NCBI GenBank assembly: GCA_003427395.1
Contig: BFEA01000164.1
Span: 1,791,473 to 1,846,569, forward strand
Origin: Chara braunii
Lineage: Eukaryota > Streptophyta > Charophyceae > Charales > Characeae
Reading direction: 5' to 3'
Length of the DNA: 55,097 nucleotides
Under the pieces are notes generated by a model. The model saw nothing but the letters and a program-made list of their open reading frames with translations, had not been told where the DNA came from and ran no database searches. Positions 40,033 to 51,060 of this stretch are shown here, piece by piece (the stretch's first letter is position 1; every line of letters begins with the position of its first letter). Both the position numbers and the translations under genes were made by a program.

Positions 40033-40985
40033 GCGGAGGCACCAAAGAAGAAGGAAAAGGTTAAAATGAAAATTGCCATTTACCTACAGCAACAAAAAGG
40101 AAGAAAATTTGTTGTTGTGGATTGTCGAAATCCGAACTTACCTAGGGACAACACCCGTTGAGCCCCAGAGTCAAGTCTAGTTCTCTACGTCGTGTCTTGG
40201 AGGAGTGGCCAAGGAATGGGTGTTGGCCGAAGCCAATGCTGCTGGATTCGAGGATATTGGTGAGTGGGCTAAGACCCTTGACCTCAAGCAGTTTCTCCAA
40301 AAGATCAAGGGGAAATTTCTTGACAAGACGACGACCGATCAAGCTTTCGACGAAGTCACCACCATTGGCCAGAAACGTTGGACCTCGGTTAATGCTTTGT
40401 CACGTGAAGTTGGCCTCTGCAGGTACCTGGACTGAACCTTCAGGATGACCGGGTTCTCTTTATCTATTCACGTGCACTGCTCGAGCCCATCCGTGGACAG
40501 CTCGTGGCAGAGGCGAAGTCTGGTAAGTATAACTATCAGCAATTTCGTGGTGTCGCTCTCCAGAGGGAGTAGATGACCGCACAGGTAAAGGGGTCATATG
40601 CTTCGATGGTAAAGTCGGGACCGGTTGGTGGTTTTGGTAAGCGAGTCCTTTGGCAACAAAAGCGCCAGGACCACATGTTAGTTGTTTTTTATGATGATAC
40701 GGTGGTGAAATTTCCTCTTGATGAGTCTAAGGGAGGAGGAGGTTACGGCGACAGTGAATTTGGGAAGGGTGATGTCACTACTGTGATGGCCAACAAGGGA
40801 GGCCAGAACCAATGGAAGAAGAAGAGGAGGCCACGCTCGTTCCCCGAGCATCCCGGCCTCTTGTTCGGGAGACCTTGGGAGAAGATGAACATGACACGAG
40901 AGGAGTGGCAGTCCAAAATGGACAATTGCCAGTGCCTCAAGTGTGGCACCGTGGGGCACGTGATAGCCTGATGCCCACTTATTCG
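40033..40985 (+). pseudogene. gag: Element 3 gag, C-terminal part
   Basis: Resumes right of element 4: EAPKKKEKVKM, then a stop at 40157 and a frame change. The gag domain is visible as KEWVLAEANAAGFEDIGEW and FLQKIKGKFLDKTTTDQAFD (40205-40435). A further frameshift near 40435 leads to VLFIYSRALLEPIRGQLVAE and, after a TAG (40570), to 40573-40971. The zinc knuckle CLKCGTVGHVIA is cut by a TGA just before its last Cys. SFPEHPGLLFGRPWE upstream of the knuckle resembles the Pro/Gly-rich segment in element 1 (GLPQGRPWEDLG). Confidence 0.75.
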
Positions 40986-41107
40986 TAACCCAAAAGCGAG
41001 CAGCCAGTAGGAGTAGCATCCGCTCCTACCGAGTCGAAGAAAATTAGACGAAGACAAAAGTAAGCCGCCTATAACCCCTTCTACCCCTTTGGCTCTCAAG
41101 GCAGAGG

Positions 41108-41640
41108 ATGACTCTTCTTCGACCCATTGTCCAGAGCACCCTGAAATTTTTTCTTTGCTCTGTCTCATTGGACGATTCCCTTGACGAACTCGGCAATGAA
41201 TTGATAGCGCTACGGAGTTCGAGGGCTAAGAAAGCTAAGTCTAAGGGTGAACTAATGATCGCAGATATAGAGATTGCGCACACGCGAGTAGGTGCTCTGT
41301 TAGATCCGGGATCGACGCGGTCTTATATCTCAGAGAAGGCAATTCGTAAGTTGCACCTGGGAATGAAGCTATAAAGGATTTACCTAGACCTATCATGTCT
41401 ATACTGGCTGACAAGAGCACAATCACTATCTCTCAATACGTCGATCGTGTCAAGTGTTATTTCAAGACTAAGGAAGGGAAAAATATTTTACATGAAGTAT
41501 CCTTTCCAATTGAGAATAATTTACCCTTTGACTTAATTCTGGGTATGGATTGGCATGAGGCATCCGACCCAGAAGTTAAATTCAAAGATAAGATTGTCAA
41601 ACTTAAGGACGAAAAGTTCGAACTACGTGTTATCTCATAG
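41108..41640 (+). pseudogene. pro: Element 3 aspartic protease, frameshifted
   Basis: First frame (41108-41374): GELMIADIEIAHTRVGALLD then PGSTRSYIS. The catalytic motif reads DPGS where element 1 has DSGA. A one-base shift near 41380 leads to the second frame (41395-41640): SILADKSTITISQYVDRVKC, NLPFDLILGMDW (the second conserved protease block). Aligns with 3120-3440 of element 1. Confidence 0.8.
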
Positions 41641-41740
41641 GTCTGACTCTGACTCTACTCTGCCTTTTTGATGTATGAGTTACCCAACTTTCCGGTCGAT
41701 GGTAGTAAAGAAGAAGAGCATCAGGAGGTGATGATGGTGC

Positions 41741-42813
41741 TTGTCAAGCGAGTCGGTGGACGAATGTACAAATTTGCAAATTGAGTCGACGGGAAGCACT
41801 GAGCATGCTATTAAGCACACAATCGAGATCATTCCCGGAAGCAAGATTCCCAAGGGTCTCATTTATCGAGTTTCTCCCAGGGAACTTGAGGAAATTCGAA
41901 AGCAGTTGCAAGAACTTACTGACAAAGGATGAATTCGCCTTAACTCATCTCCTTATGGTGCGCCTGTCTTATTCGTGCCCAAAAAGGAAGGTGAACTTAT
42001 CGCGGGCTGAACTCCGTCACTGTCAAAAAGGAGGAACCTCTTCTGCGCATTGACGATCTATTGGATTAGTTGCATGGAAAGAAGTCTGAGTTTGCTAAGC
42101 CTGAAGTCTTGTACTTGGGGCATATAGTAAACGAGGAAGCACTAAGGCCTGAAGAAAAAAAGACTACAACAATCAAAAATTGGCCACAACCTAAGACTAT
42201 AATTGAATTAAAATCTTTCCCATGACTTGCTAGCTACTATAGGAAGTTCATCAGAAACTTCTCCTTGATAGTTGCTCCTATGAGAAGATTACTGAAAAAG
42301 GAAAAGCCTTGGGTGTGGGACAAAGATTGTGAGTCATCATTTATAAAGTTAAAACATGCCCTGACTCACTACCTTGTCTTAAAGATTGTTGACCCTTCTC
42401 TTCCTTTCATGGTTGCGACTGATGCAAGTCAGTATGGGATTGGGGCTGTGCTAAAGCAGGACAACGGTAAAGGATATAGACCTATTGAGTTTATGTCCAT
42501 AAGACTTCCGTCAGAGAGAGTGGTCAACTCCACCTATGAAAGGGAGCTATATGCCTTGGTTGTTGCACTAGATACCTGGAAAGACTACTTGTCAGGGAGG
42601 CATTTCACTATCTACTCTGACCACTCTACATTGAAGTGGATCAAGACTCAGCCTAAACTCTCCGACAAGTTGGTAAGGTGGTCCGCTTTCCTTGATGCAT
42701 TTGACTTTGAGGTGAAGACCATCAAAGGTAAGTCTAACGTGGGTTGCAGATGCTTTGTCCAGGCGTGCAAATTTCTTTGGAACCATTGTCTCCTATCTCG
42801 ATATCGGAAATGA
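41741..42813 (+). pseudogene. pol (RT-RH): Element 3 RT (palm deleted) and RNase H
   Basis: Starts with EIIPGSKIPKGLIYRVSPRE and ELEEIRKQLQELTDKG, a TGA, then in another frame PVLFVPKKEGEL and a short LLD. Near 42070 the sequence jumps to KPEVLYLGHIVNEEALRPEE, so the fingers-palm segment with the YxDD site is deleted. RNase H (42265-42750) is well kept: PSLPFMVATDASQYGIGAVL (Asp), STYERELYALVVALD (Glu), FTIYSDHSTLKWIKT (Asp). A shift near 42740 ends the frame just before ADALSR. Confidence 0.85.
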
Positions 42814-42869
42814 ACTCAAAGAATAGATCCACCAGGGTTATGGGAGTGATCCTATTTGGAATCCTATCC

Positions 42870-43665
42870 TTGAAACTCTACGAAAGAACCCTGAGTTATT
42901 TCCAGAATATCAAATGACTGATGGTTTACTCTTCTTGTTGGACAAAACTGAAGAACGATTGTGTGTTCCTCACCTAGAATGAATGAAGAGTTTAATCATT
43001 GGGGAATACCATGATACTTTGGTTTAAAGAAGACGTATGCCGATGTGCGTGAACGTTTTGAGTGGAAAGGAATGAAGGAAGATGTATTAACGTATGTGCG
43101 GACTTGTCTTGTATGCCAAAGGAACAAGCCCTCACATGTGAATCCGATGGGACTATTGCGACCACTGCCTATTCCAAGTGAGCCAGGTGAGTCTATCTCT
43201 ATTGACTTTATGAGCCTAACTAAGAGTCAAAATGACAATAGTCAGGTAATGGTAATCGTCGATAGATTCTCTAAGTATGCTATGTTCATTCCTTTGCCTG
43301 CTGAAGCTAGAACCGAACTAGTCATTCAAAAGTTTCAAATGCGATGGGTCTTTGAGTATGGATTTCCCAAAACCATCGTATCAGATAGAGATGTTCTGTT
43401 CACCAGTCTACAATGGCGAAAGTTGATGGAAGTCTACGGAACCAGGTTGACCATGTCGTCAGGCAGAGATCCTGAAACGAATGGCCAAACGGAGCAAATG
43501 AATCGTCTCTGTCAACAACTTTTGCGAATGTATATCCGTCTTGACCAGATTTATTGGGATGAGAACTTACTAGTGCATATAACAACAGTATACATACTGT
43601 CACACGTAGAACACCTAACGCACTGCATAAAGGATGGAAGTCTAGGCATCCCATTTATGCATTAA
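42870..43665 (+). pseudogene. pol (IN): Element 3 integrase, zinc and catalytic domains
   Basis: Starts with DGLLFLLDKTEERLCVPHLE, a TGA, and a damaged first half of the zinc domain (GEYHDT, then a small deletion and frame change). The open frame from 43045 has YVRTCLVCQRNKP (both Cys), SISIDFMSLTKSQ (Asp), TIVSDRDVLFTS (Asp) and GRDPETNGQTEQMNR (Glu), so the catalytic triad is present, unlike element 1. Near 43570 another shift ends the frame at 43665. Confidence 0.85.
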
Positions 43666-43715
43666 CGACGGACCAGATTCAGAAGCTACCCCTAGGTACA
43701 TGTGAATTCACAGTT

Positions 43716-44264
43716 TTGTACGAAGAAGACATTAAAAAGGTAAAGGAAAACATACAAAAATCCCAACTGCAAATGATTGAACAAGTTAATAAACAACGTC
43801 GTCCTTCACAGTTCCAAGAAGGGGACTTTGTATGGGTTAAGTCTAAAGAGTTTTCCTTAGAAGAAAATGTGTCTCAAAAACTGCTACATATCTACCATGG
43901 GCCCTGGGAAGTTCTCAAAGTAATTGGAGGAGAAGATGGACCTTCCTATCGTATAGATGTACCTCCACATCTAAGGACATACCCTGTCTTTCATGCGTCT
44001 AAACTGCTACCCTGCGTAGAAAGTGATAACTTTTCAAATAGACCGTCTCCATTTCCACCCTCTATGAATGACGGCTATGAAGTTGAAAGGATATTGGAAC
44101 ATGGCTATTTTTCTACAGGTGGTAGAGGACGACCTCAGAAGCAGTACAAGGCAAAGTTCAAGTCCCAACCTCCATCTGAACCAAGATGGTTTAGTAGGAA
44201 AGAACTCCTACCTACTGCTCCCGATATTGTTGCTGCTTATGAACGTGGGTTAACTGAAGATTGA
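43716..44264 (+). CDS. Element 3 integrase C-terminus and chromodomain-like tail
   Basis: 182 codons: MIEQVNKQRRPSQFQEGDFV, LLHIYHGPWEVLKVIGGEDG (GPY/F-like), TYPVFHASKLLPCVES and a chromodomain-like tail YEVERILEHGYF, GRGRPQKQYKAKF, PRWFSRKELLPTAPDIVAAY. The order and many residues match 5940-6477 of element 1. A real start codon is unlikely; this is the end of a pol polyprotein. The right LTR begins 41 bp downstream after a G-rich tract (TTTGGGCGGGCAAGAA) suited as polypurine tract. Confidence 0.85.
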   Translation: MYEEDIKKVKENIQKSQLQMIEQVNKQRRPSQFQEGDFVWVKSKEFSLEENVSQKLLHIYHGPWEVLKVIGGEDGPSYRIDVPPHLRTYPVFHASKLLPCVESDNFSNRPSPFPPSMNDGYEVERILEHGYFSTGGRGRPQKQYKAKFKSQPPSEPRWFSRKELLPTAPDIVAAYERGLTED

Positions 44265-44305
44265 TATATTTCTACGATGGAACTCGAAATTTGGGCGGGC
44301 AAGAA

Positions 44306-45408
44306 TGTAATAACCCATGTAGTAAGCGTCGTGGAATCTACAGGCCCAGGTCAAAACGGGGAAAAGACCCCAGCCAAGACTCAGGGCCTAGGGGAGGAAC
44401 AATTGACAAAAGTCAACTGTCGGAAACCCAACAGTCAAAGTCCAAAGGTACCTAGCCCAGGCCACTGGTCAAGCACACATACTTGTTTGTACGCAGGTAC
44501 CCAGACAGTATCAGGTCCAAGGGAGAAGTCTGCAACTGAACAATCCGGGCCCTCAGCTGTGACAAAATTTGGACGACTGCGGGGAAAGCACCCGAGGCCA
44601 GACAGCGTCGACATTTGTTACTTAAGGCTGGCGTTGAGGGAGTCGAGCATTCAGTCTTGCTATGTTGTTTTGACGCTGGCTCGACTTTGACTAGACGCTG
44701 GCTTTATGCTGGCGCGACGCTGGCTACACGCTGGTTGTGCGCAAGTGTTGCGGATGATAGCTCAGGGTGAAGACAACATGCTGGCGTCTACAACATGCTG
44801 GCGTCTTTTATGTGCGCTAGGCATGGTGATGTGGCGCTACCTATGGTCTACATTTCATGCTGATGTGGTGCTACTTATGGTCTACATTGCATGCTGATGT
44901 GGCGCTACCTTTGATATTGCATGCTGACGTGGCGCTGCCTCTGGTCTTCATTAGTGATGTGGTATATGCCACCTATCGTGATTGCCGACGTGGCACTGTC
45001 CACGCTGTCTACATGAGATGACTGGTTGCGTGAAGGAGGAAGATCGGGATCTGTGGATAGAGGTTGGGTACTCACCTAAGGTTGACGTCGTCACTGGAAT
45101 CTGCTATGTCGTCACAGTCTTCACGAGATCAAGTGCCACGTGGTACTAGTGTGTGTGATCAGGAATATATTTATTATCATTATTGATGTGGAGAGGGAAG
45201 AAGCCCGGAGAAGGAGAGGGATCTGAAGAGATTATTACTGTGTGATCTTTCATCTTCTCCTTTGTCTATTCCCCCTCCACTCTCTTCTTGTGATGACAAC
45301 GAGTTACTGTTTGAGTTATCACTTCACGTTTTGCAGACTTTCATGCAGATAATGAGACTACTGAGGTCTGACGACTTTTCGAGTATCTGCTAGATAGGTT
45401 TCATTACA
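44306..45408 (+). repeat. Right (3') LTR of element 3
   Basis: 1103 bp with the same ends as 16604-17691 (TGTAATAACCC and CATTACA). It carries the same inner repeats, with an extra GACAACATGCTGGCGTCT duplication near 44775-44810. Confidence 0.92.
44822..44952 (+). repeat. 34-bp tandem array in right LTR of element 3
   Basis: Counterpart of 17103-17233; about four units of CATGCTGATGTGGCGCTACC type, ending TCTGGTCTTCATT. Confidence 0.8.
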
Positions 45409-45951
45409 AAGGTCCCAGCCAAAAGAAAAAAACGAAACAAATGCAGAAAAATAAACTGAACAACTTTTGCCTCAGGGTCACATGGAAATTCTTTACAAAT
45501 TTTAAAATAAAATTTTGAATTTAAAAATGAATTTTATTTTTTTATTTATTTTTGGCCCGGTCGGGCAAGTGGACCCGGGCCACTCTGGTAGCCTAGCTCA
45601 AACCCCATTATCCCCTGCTTCCCCCNCCCCCGCCACCACCCAACACTAATCGAACCCNANCCCCNCCCCCGCCNCCNCCCAACACAGACCAGCATAGGCC
45701 CATGCATGAAGCCCAACTTTCCACGTAGACCAAATCTGAGCACTGTAGCCACCTTGAATTCCCCACGAATAAGCGCCCCAGCAAAATGGGGCAATTTGAA
45801 GCGGAAAATAGGAGAGCCACAAATGACATCATAATCTGACAAGGCAAGGGAAAAAAAAAAAAAAAGGACTCTGCCACGAAATACAGGACCCTCCACCCAA
45901 CAGCCCCCGATCAGACCCTCCACCCCCCACCACGAGACACTCTGATTCCTG
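45409..45951 (+). other. Spacer between element 3 and LINE ORF1
   Basis: Begins with the AAGG target duplication, then A-rich and T-rich sequence, a CCCGG-type inverted segment (about 45553-45580), C-rich sequence with several Ns (45626-45678) and a C/A-rich tract. It may hold the 5' end of the LINE, but no promoter or duplication could be recognised. Confidence 0.4.
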
Positions 45952-46941
45952 TTGGAATCCCCACAAATAAAAGGAGAGAAAATCACAAAGAAGACCCAAC
46001 GAAATTGGGAAGAGAAAGAAGTAACGGTATGGTGCTACCCAAAAGAGAAAACCGCCTCAACCAACGCACTGTACGCCAAACATGGCCTGGTGTTCACCTT
46101 CTCCAACACAGGCGCCCGCCTCCCATCAATTGAGAAGAGGAAATGGCTCACAAAGACAATCCAAGGTCATGAAAACATTAAGACCAGCACATACAAATTC
46201 TCAATTTTAGTACAGAGTAAGAACATGATGATGGTGGTCTTCAAAGACCCCGATCAGGCATCCAACCTGATAAACAAGCACACCACGTTGAACTGCAACG
46301 GCTTAGTTTGCACCCTGTCCCCGTGGAAACTCGAAACGGCTCAGAAAGCCACAATTTCGTCGGCAGCTGCATAGAAACAGTGACTCGTGAGGAACCAATT
46401 TTTGGTCCAGATGGATAACATCCCCATCAGAGGTCATCCACTGATCAAAGACCGATTGGAGGTCGAGTATCCGAACAACAAAGTGCTGAAATGTTTCCTC
46501 CCAACGTCAAAATTCCTGGCCCCTCATTGCGACTCCATTACTGCAGTTTTGGAAGTGAACTCCGAGACGAACCTCGAATTTCCGGAAGAATGGGAATTCA
46601 ACATTGGTGACGAAGCATCCATAGTCACAGTTTCAAGAAAAGGCGCCCCCATCTGTTTCAGGTGTAGTGAAAGAGGTCACCTGGGCACTGACCCATCCTG
46701 CCCACGGTCCCCTGTACGTTCGAAAGATAAAAAGTTGAAACAGAGCATGATGGTGTAAGTGGAAGAAGCAAAGAGCATCTGGTTCATCAACTACCAAGAA
46801 TACGATGGGTGGGTCCTCAATGACACCATCCAGGATTCGAAATGGATATGGTCGTACAACTCCTCCAACCCAACAACAAAGCAACCCGACATGTTCCCTC
46901 CTTCAGACAGCAGATGGCACACAGTGGGAGCCAAAAGCTAA
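45952..46941 (+). pseudogene. LINE ORF1 with CCHC-type knuckle
   Basis: One frame with in-frame stops at 46372 (TAG), 46381 (TGA) and 46756 (TAA). N-terminal part: EKEVTVWCYPKEKTASTNAL, FTFSNTGARLPSIEKRKWL, SKNMMMVVFKDPDQASNLIN, LNCNGLVCTLSPWKLE, resembling the DUF4283-type RNA-binding fold of plant LINE ORF1 by layout. Then FLVQMDNIPIRGHPLIKDRL and a knuckle CFRCSERGHLGTDPSC (CX2CX4HX6C, one spacing longer than usual). ORF1 proteins bind element RNA. Confidence 0.75.
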
Positions 46942-48687
46942 CGGGAATGCTAGGGAAAATTCAGACCCAGCCTTCGACCCACGCGCAATCAGAGAAGAGA
47001 AGAAGCACCCTCGATCCGTTGTGGGACATGGAGGCAATCAGGATCCAGATTGTGCAAACATGCCGGAACACAAATCTGGACAACAACACCCTGCTCCATG
47101 ACGCGAAACAGATCCTGGAACATCGTCGAGCCCAAGCCAGGGTTTTTTTCTTCTCTCAAACGAAATGCCTCCCCTCCCCTCAAAGAGTACCAAGAGGGCA
47201 GAGTAGGGAAAAAAAGAAGAGCAACCGATGAAGGAACAGGGAAAATCACCAGTTTTGAACAACCTCCCACATGCCGCACCCCCCCGGATCAGACACGGAT
47301 CCCTCAACAGACTCCCACATGGGAATGGAGATCCCGCCAAACACAGTGAGCCCCATCCCCTGCCCGGGGAATACCTTCAGAAAGCGAAGTACGAGAGGGA
47401 AAACGAATTCGATGTCAGACTGGCCTGCATGAGACATTGGGAGAAGACTGGCATGCCAACCACAGGCAATACAGTAGCAGGGATTCCGTCGTCCAAAAAT
47501 TGACATGTTGCGCCAGCAATCCGAACTCTCAGAGTTCAGTGCGTTTAGATACCACGAGAAGAAAAGAGAGTGAGAAGCTGCAGGAGCGGGTGCTAAGATA
47601 GGGTTGGACCCTCAGACGTTAACAGACTCCATCCGCAATATGTTTTCGAAGAACAAGAAACCGTCAAGAGGTAGGGACGAGAGGAAAAGGGGACCTCGCA
47701 GAGACGAAGCAGACAAAAAGAACGAACAATGTCGCCTCACCCAAGAGATCGCAACAGTGGCAGCACAAACAAAACAACTGTTCGATCAGAACCAGGACCA
47801 CACAAAAGAACAAAAGGAAAAAATCATCATAGTCCAGATGATCACGGAGGGCAAGGCCCCCACATCACTAGATCAACAAACACGGACCAGACGACCATCA
47901 GGGCATTTTGTCCGCTGATCCTCGTGTGTTTAAGGAGCAAATTCAACGAGTGGCATGTGGCCACCGATGCCTCTTTTGCATTCCCCACACTTGATGACGA
48001 TCGGGCCCTAACAAGGAACATAAAGGAGATCATTTCCATAGAGTTCCCGCAGGGGGTATACGGGGTTCCTCCACGAGAACTAATAAGTGGAGAAAAGAGC
48101 TCAGATTCGTTGATCCTCACCCTGTTCGCCCCATCCTGGTCAAGCTCGATGAAAAGGCGAACTCAACAAAGGCCCGACTTAGAGGGCATGAAACACGATC
48201 ACAACACTCCCGTATAATGTGTTGAACGGGAGATCCAGTACGATTGATAATGCGGATTCCCCAGCAGGTATCATCATGACACTCCTCTTGATCTCAAAAA
48301 GCTCACTGCAAGACGAGACTACTACCATAGAGGTAGACATGGGGGAGGAAGAAGACAACATGGAGGAGGAAGATGAGGAAGTGTTGGGATTGGGCGAGAA
48401 GATCTCCCCAGGGGGAGACACCGAAGAACCACACACCGCAACAGAGGGTAGCATAGGAGAGTACGCCATTGGTTCCTCTCCAGCGAGGGACGAGAGTAGG
48501 GAATCAGACACTGAGAGCCGCAAGATTGAGGTAGCAGTGGAGTGGACAACGGACCCCAAACACTAATTAAATCCTGTCCACACAAGTAAAACACATTGCA
48601 ACATCCAAGTCAAGAAGACATCCAAGGAAAAGAAAAAAAGAAAAAAAAATAAAGAGGGGGAGGATGAATCAGACAATGTTGAGGTTC
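46942..48687 (+). other. LINE linker region between ORF1 and endonuclease, no domain recognised
   Basis: Frames are short and overlapping. Charged segments (SKNKKPSRGRDERKRGPRRD near 47650, and an acidic run EEEDNMEEEDEEVLG near 48350) probably belong to the ORF1 tail or ORF2 start. GAAAAGAAAAAAAGAAAAAA at about 48627 is A-rich and precedes the endonuclease; it could be the ORF1-ORF2 boundary. Confidence 0.45.
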
Positions 48688-49563
48688 ACGAACACAAGAT
48701 ATGGACAAGGCAACCCACCAAAGACCAACTGGCATGCCAAGGGCCTCCACATACTTTGCCGGAACGTAAATGGTCTAGTGAATGTCTTAGCTTAGGAAGA
48801 TAAAGTCAGGGACATTCGGCTCGGTCTGATAGGAGAAGATCATCCCAAACCCGACGTGATACTGCTTCAAGAGACCCACCTATCAAATCTTAACAACCAC
48901 ACCCGAATACAGAAAACCGTGGAGAAGACAGTAGGTGGGTGCGACTTCGCCCGATGGTCCAACAAAGAGGGTTTGAGTAAGAAAGGAACTGCAATTCTCA
49001 TACCAAGGACGTCCAAGATTCTGATTGAAGGTCAAATCTTGAATAGCGAGGGAGACACCGAGGAGGGGTGATGGTCATGGTTAAACATAAGATGGCAAGA
49101 CGAAGAGCTGAGAATCCTCAACATGTACACACCCAAAGCAAAACCCAAACGACTGATTTTCTTTGAGAACAACAATCCTTTTATCCCCAACCCGCAACCG
49201 GTTATCATCGCTGGGAACTGGAACACGATTTTGGACCCCAACTTGGACCGGATCTCTAGGACAGTATTATTGGGTCCCACAAGAGGAGGGAACTCGGATA
49301 CGGAATCTGATGACAAAATATGAACTCATCGATCCGTTCAAGGGTTGCATCCGGACAAAAAAACTTTCTCCCGGATCAGAAAGAACCAAGTCAATCGGAC
49401 CTCATTGTCCAAGATCGATTACTTCTTGATCTCTGAGAGCCTGCAAGGTGCAATGAAGGAAGTTGAAATACGTCCTTCGACCGCCTTCAAAGGACTGGAC
49501 CGCAAGCCCGTTCAATTGCTGCTCAATTTCAACTCACCGCAGGACATGTTTTTTTCAGGTTGA
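48688..49563 (+). pseudogene. LINE ORF2 AP endonuclease domain
   Basis: Frame continuous from about 48690 to 49563 except for a TAG/TGA set at about 48795, 49069 and 49321. Motifs in order: HILCRNVNGLVN (first Asn), PDVILLQETHLS (catalytic Glu), GTAILIPRTSK, LRILNMYTPKAK, QPVIIAGNWNTILDPNLDR and LSKIDYFLISESLQ. In the GDWN/GDFN block the Asp is Asn (GNWN), and the final SDH block is GLDRKPV. Such endonucleases nick the target DNA; this one is probably inactive. Confidence 0.8.
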
Positions 49564-51060
49564 ACAACTCCCTTGTAACGACCGAGAGGCTGTCCATAGT
49601 GGTCAAAGAAAATTGGTTGATCCAAAAACGACGAGAATTCAGACAGACGAACAGGCACCAGTGGTTCATCGAAAGTTACGCAGACCTAACACGAACAGTA
49701 TCATCAAAATCACGGGGCATAGCGGGGGATCGCGAAAGGAGAAGGGCAAAACTCCAATTCGCCATCTCAGTCACAAACGTTAACCTAGCAGAGGACCCCT
49801 CCAGCGAGTTCTACAAGGAGCTACTAGCTTATACCAAAGAGGAACTAAACGAATGGAGAAAATGGGACTTGAGAGGACTGCAAATACGCGCCAGGATGAT
49901 GGACTACACACTCAATGAAACCATGACTAAATTTTTCTTCTTCAGCGAACGGCAGGAATAACATGATAAAGGCCCTCAAAGACCAAACAGATTATGGAAT
50001 TGTCAAAACAACAGGTATAGAGATGGTCGGGATAGCCAGGACATTCTACGCAGATCTATATGAGTCAAAGATGCCTGCACCCTCGACCACAACAAACCTA
50101 AAAACCGGTCAACACATGATGTCGTACCTAGACAAAACGTTCTCGACAGCTCAAGTTGAACGTATGGACAAACCCCTAACCTTGGCTGAGCTACACGTAG
50201 CCCTGACCCAAATGGGAAATGACAAAGCTTCGGGCATCAACGGCCTCTTGAAAGACTTTTGGAGCTACTTGTGGCCGATTGTAGGGAGGCCTGGGCAAGA
50301 AACTAAGCACCAGCATGGTATCTTTACTGCACAAAAAGGGAGACAAAGAAGACCTGAAAAACTATAGACCCATATCACTACTCACCACTCCCTACAAAAT
50401 CCTCGCCAAGGCCCTTGCGAACAAATTCACAAAGCTAACAAACAAATGTTGTCATATCGACTAAACATGCTTTATCCGTGGCCGATACATACTAGATAAC
50501 GTGATGACACTACAGAAAAACGAATGAAGGCAGCAATCCTGTTTTTTGACTTCGAAAAGGCCTACGATCAGGTCAATTGGGACTTCATGCATGCTTGCAT
50601 GGAGAATATGGGGGTAGGCCCCAAGTTCAGAGAATGGGTTAGAGTCCTCTATTCAGACGCAACAGGCAGAGTCCAGGTCAATAGGATTCTTTCAGAGACC
50701 TACCCGATCTTGAGATCGGTTAGACAAGGCGACCCATTGGCCCCGCCCATCTTCCTCTTCATTATGGAAGCCATAGCCTCCCTCCTTCGGGAAGACCCTT
50801 CGATTGACCACCTTACTGAACGCAACTTCAATCCATTACACGACTTCGCCCTTCCCACTGCACTAATGTTCGCCTATGACATCACTGTCCTCATTCGCGT
50901 CAACAACTGCTCATTCCAAGCCCTCGTAAGAGCAATGGAAGCCTTTAGACTGGCATCGGAAATGAAGGTCAATTGGGGCAAAACTGAAGGATGGTGGCTA
51001 GCAGATGGGACCCCCCTCCAACCGGCCAATACAGCCACACCCACGTCATGGTCTACATGA
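49560..51060 (+). pseudogene. LINE ORF2 reverse transcriptase
   Basis: Pieces in two frames. 49560-49961 is the linker helix region (ENWLIQKRREFRQTNRHQWF, MTKFFFFSERQ). 49963-50367 has YADLYESKMP and TLAELHVALTQMGNDKASGI (the NDKAPGxDGL-type block). KNYRPISLLTTPYKILAKAL lies at 50355-50415 in another frame. 50524-51060 holds AAILFFDFEKAYDQVNWDFM (first catalytic Asp present), LRSVRQGDPLAPPIFLFIM and the active site LMFAYDITVLI, where FADD has become FAYD. KVNWGKTEG follows. Inactive. Confidence 0.88.

Larger units (their letters stand above)
16604..45408 (+). mobile_element. Element 3: Ty3/gypsy chromovirus-like retrotransposon split by element 4
   Basis: Bounded by LTRs 16604-17691 and 44306-45408, flanked by the 4-bp direct repeat AAGG (16600-16603 and 45409-45412). 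A tRNA-iMet-type primer-binding site follows the left LTR and an integrase-chromodomain tail ends 41 bp before the right LTR. Without the nested element 4 it is about 8.2 kb. It is a sister of element 1: integrase, RNase H and chromodomain-like tail align residue by residue over long blocks. Pol has lost the RT palm and is frameshifted. Confidence 0.9.
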
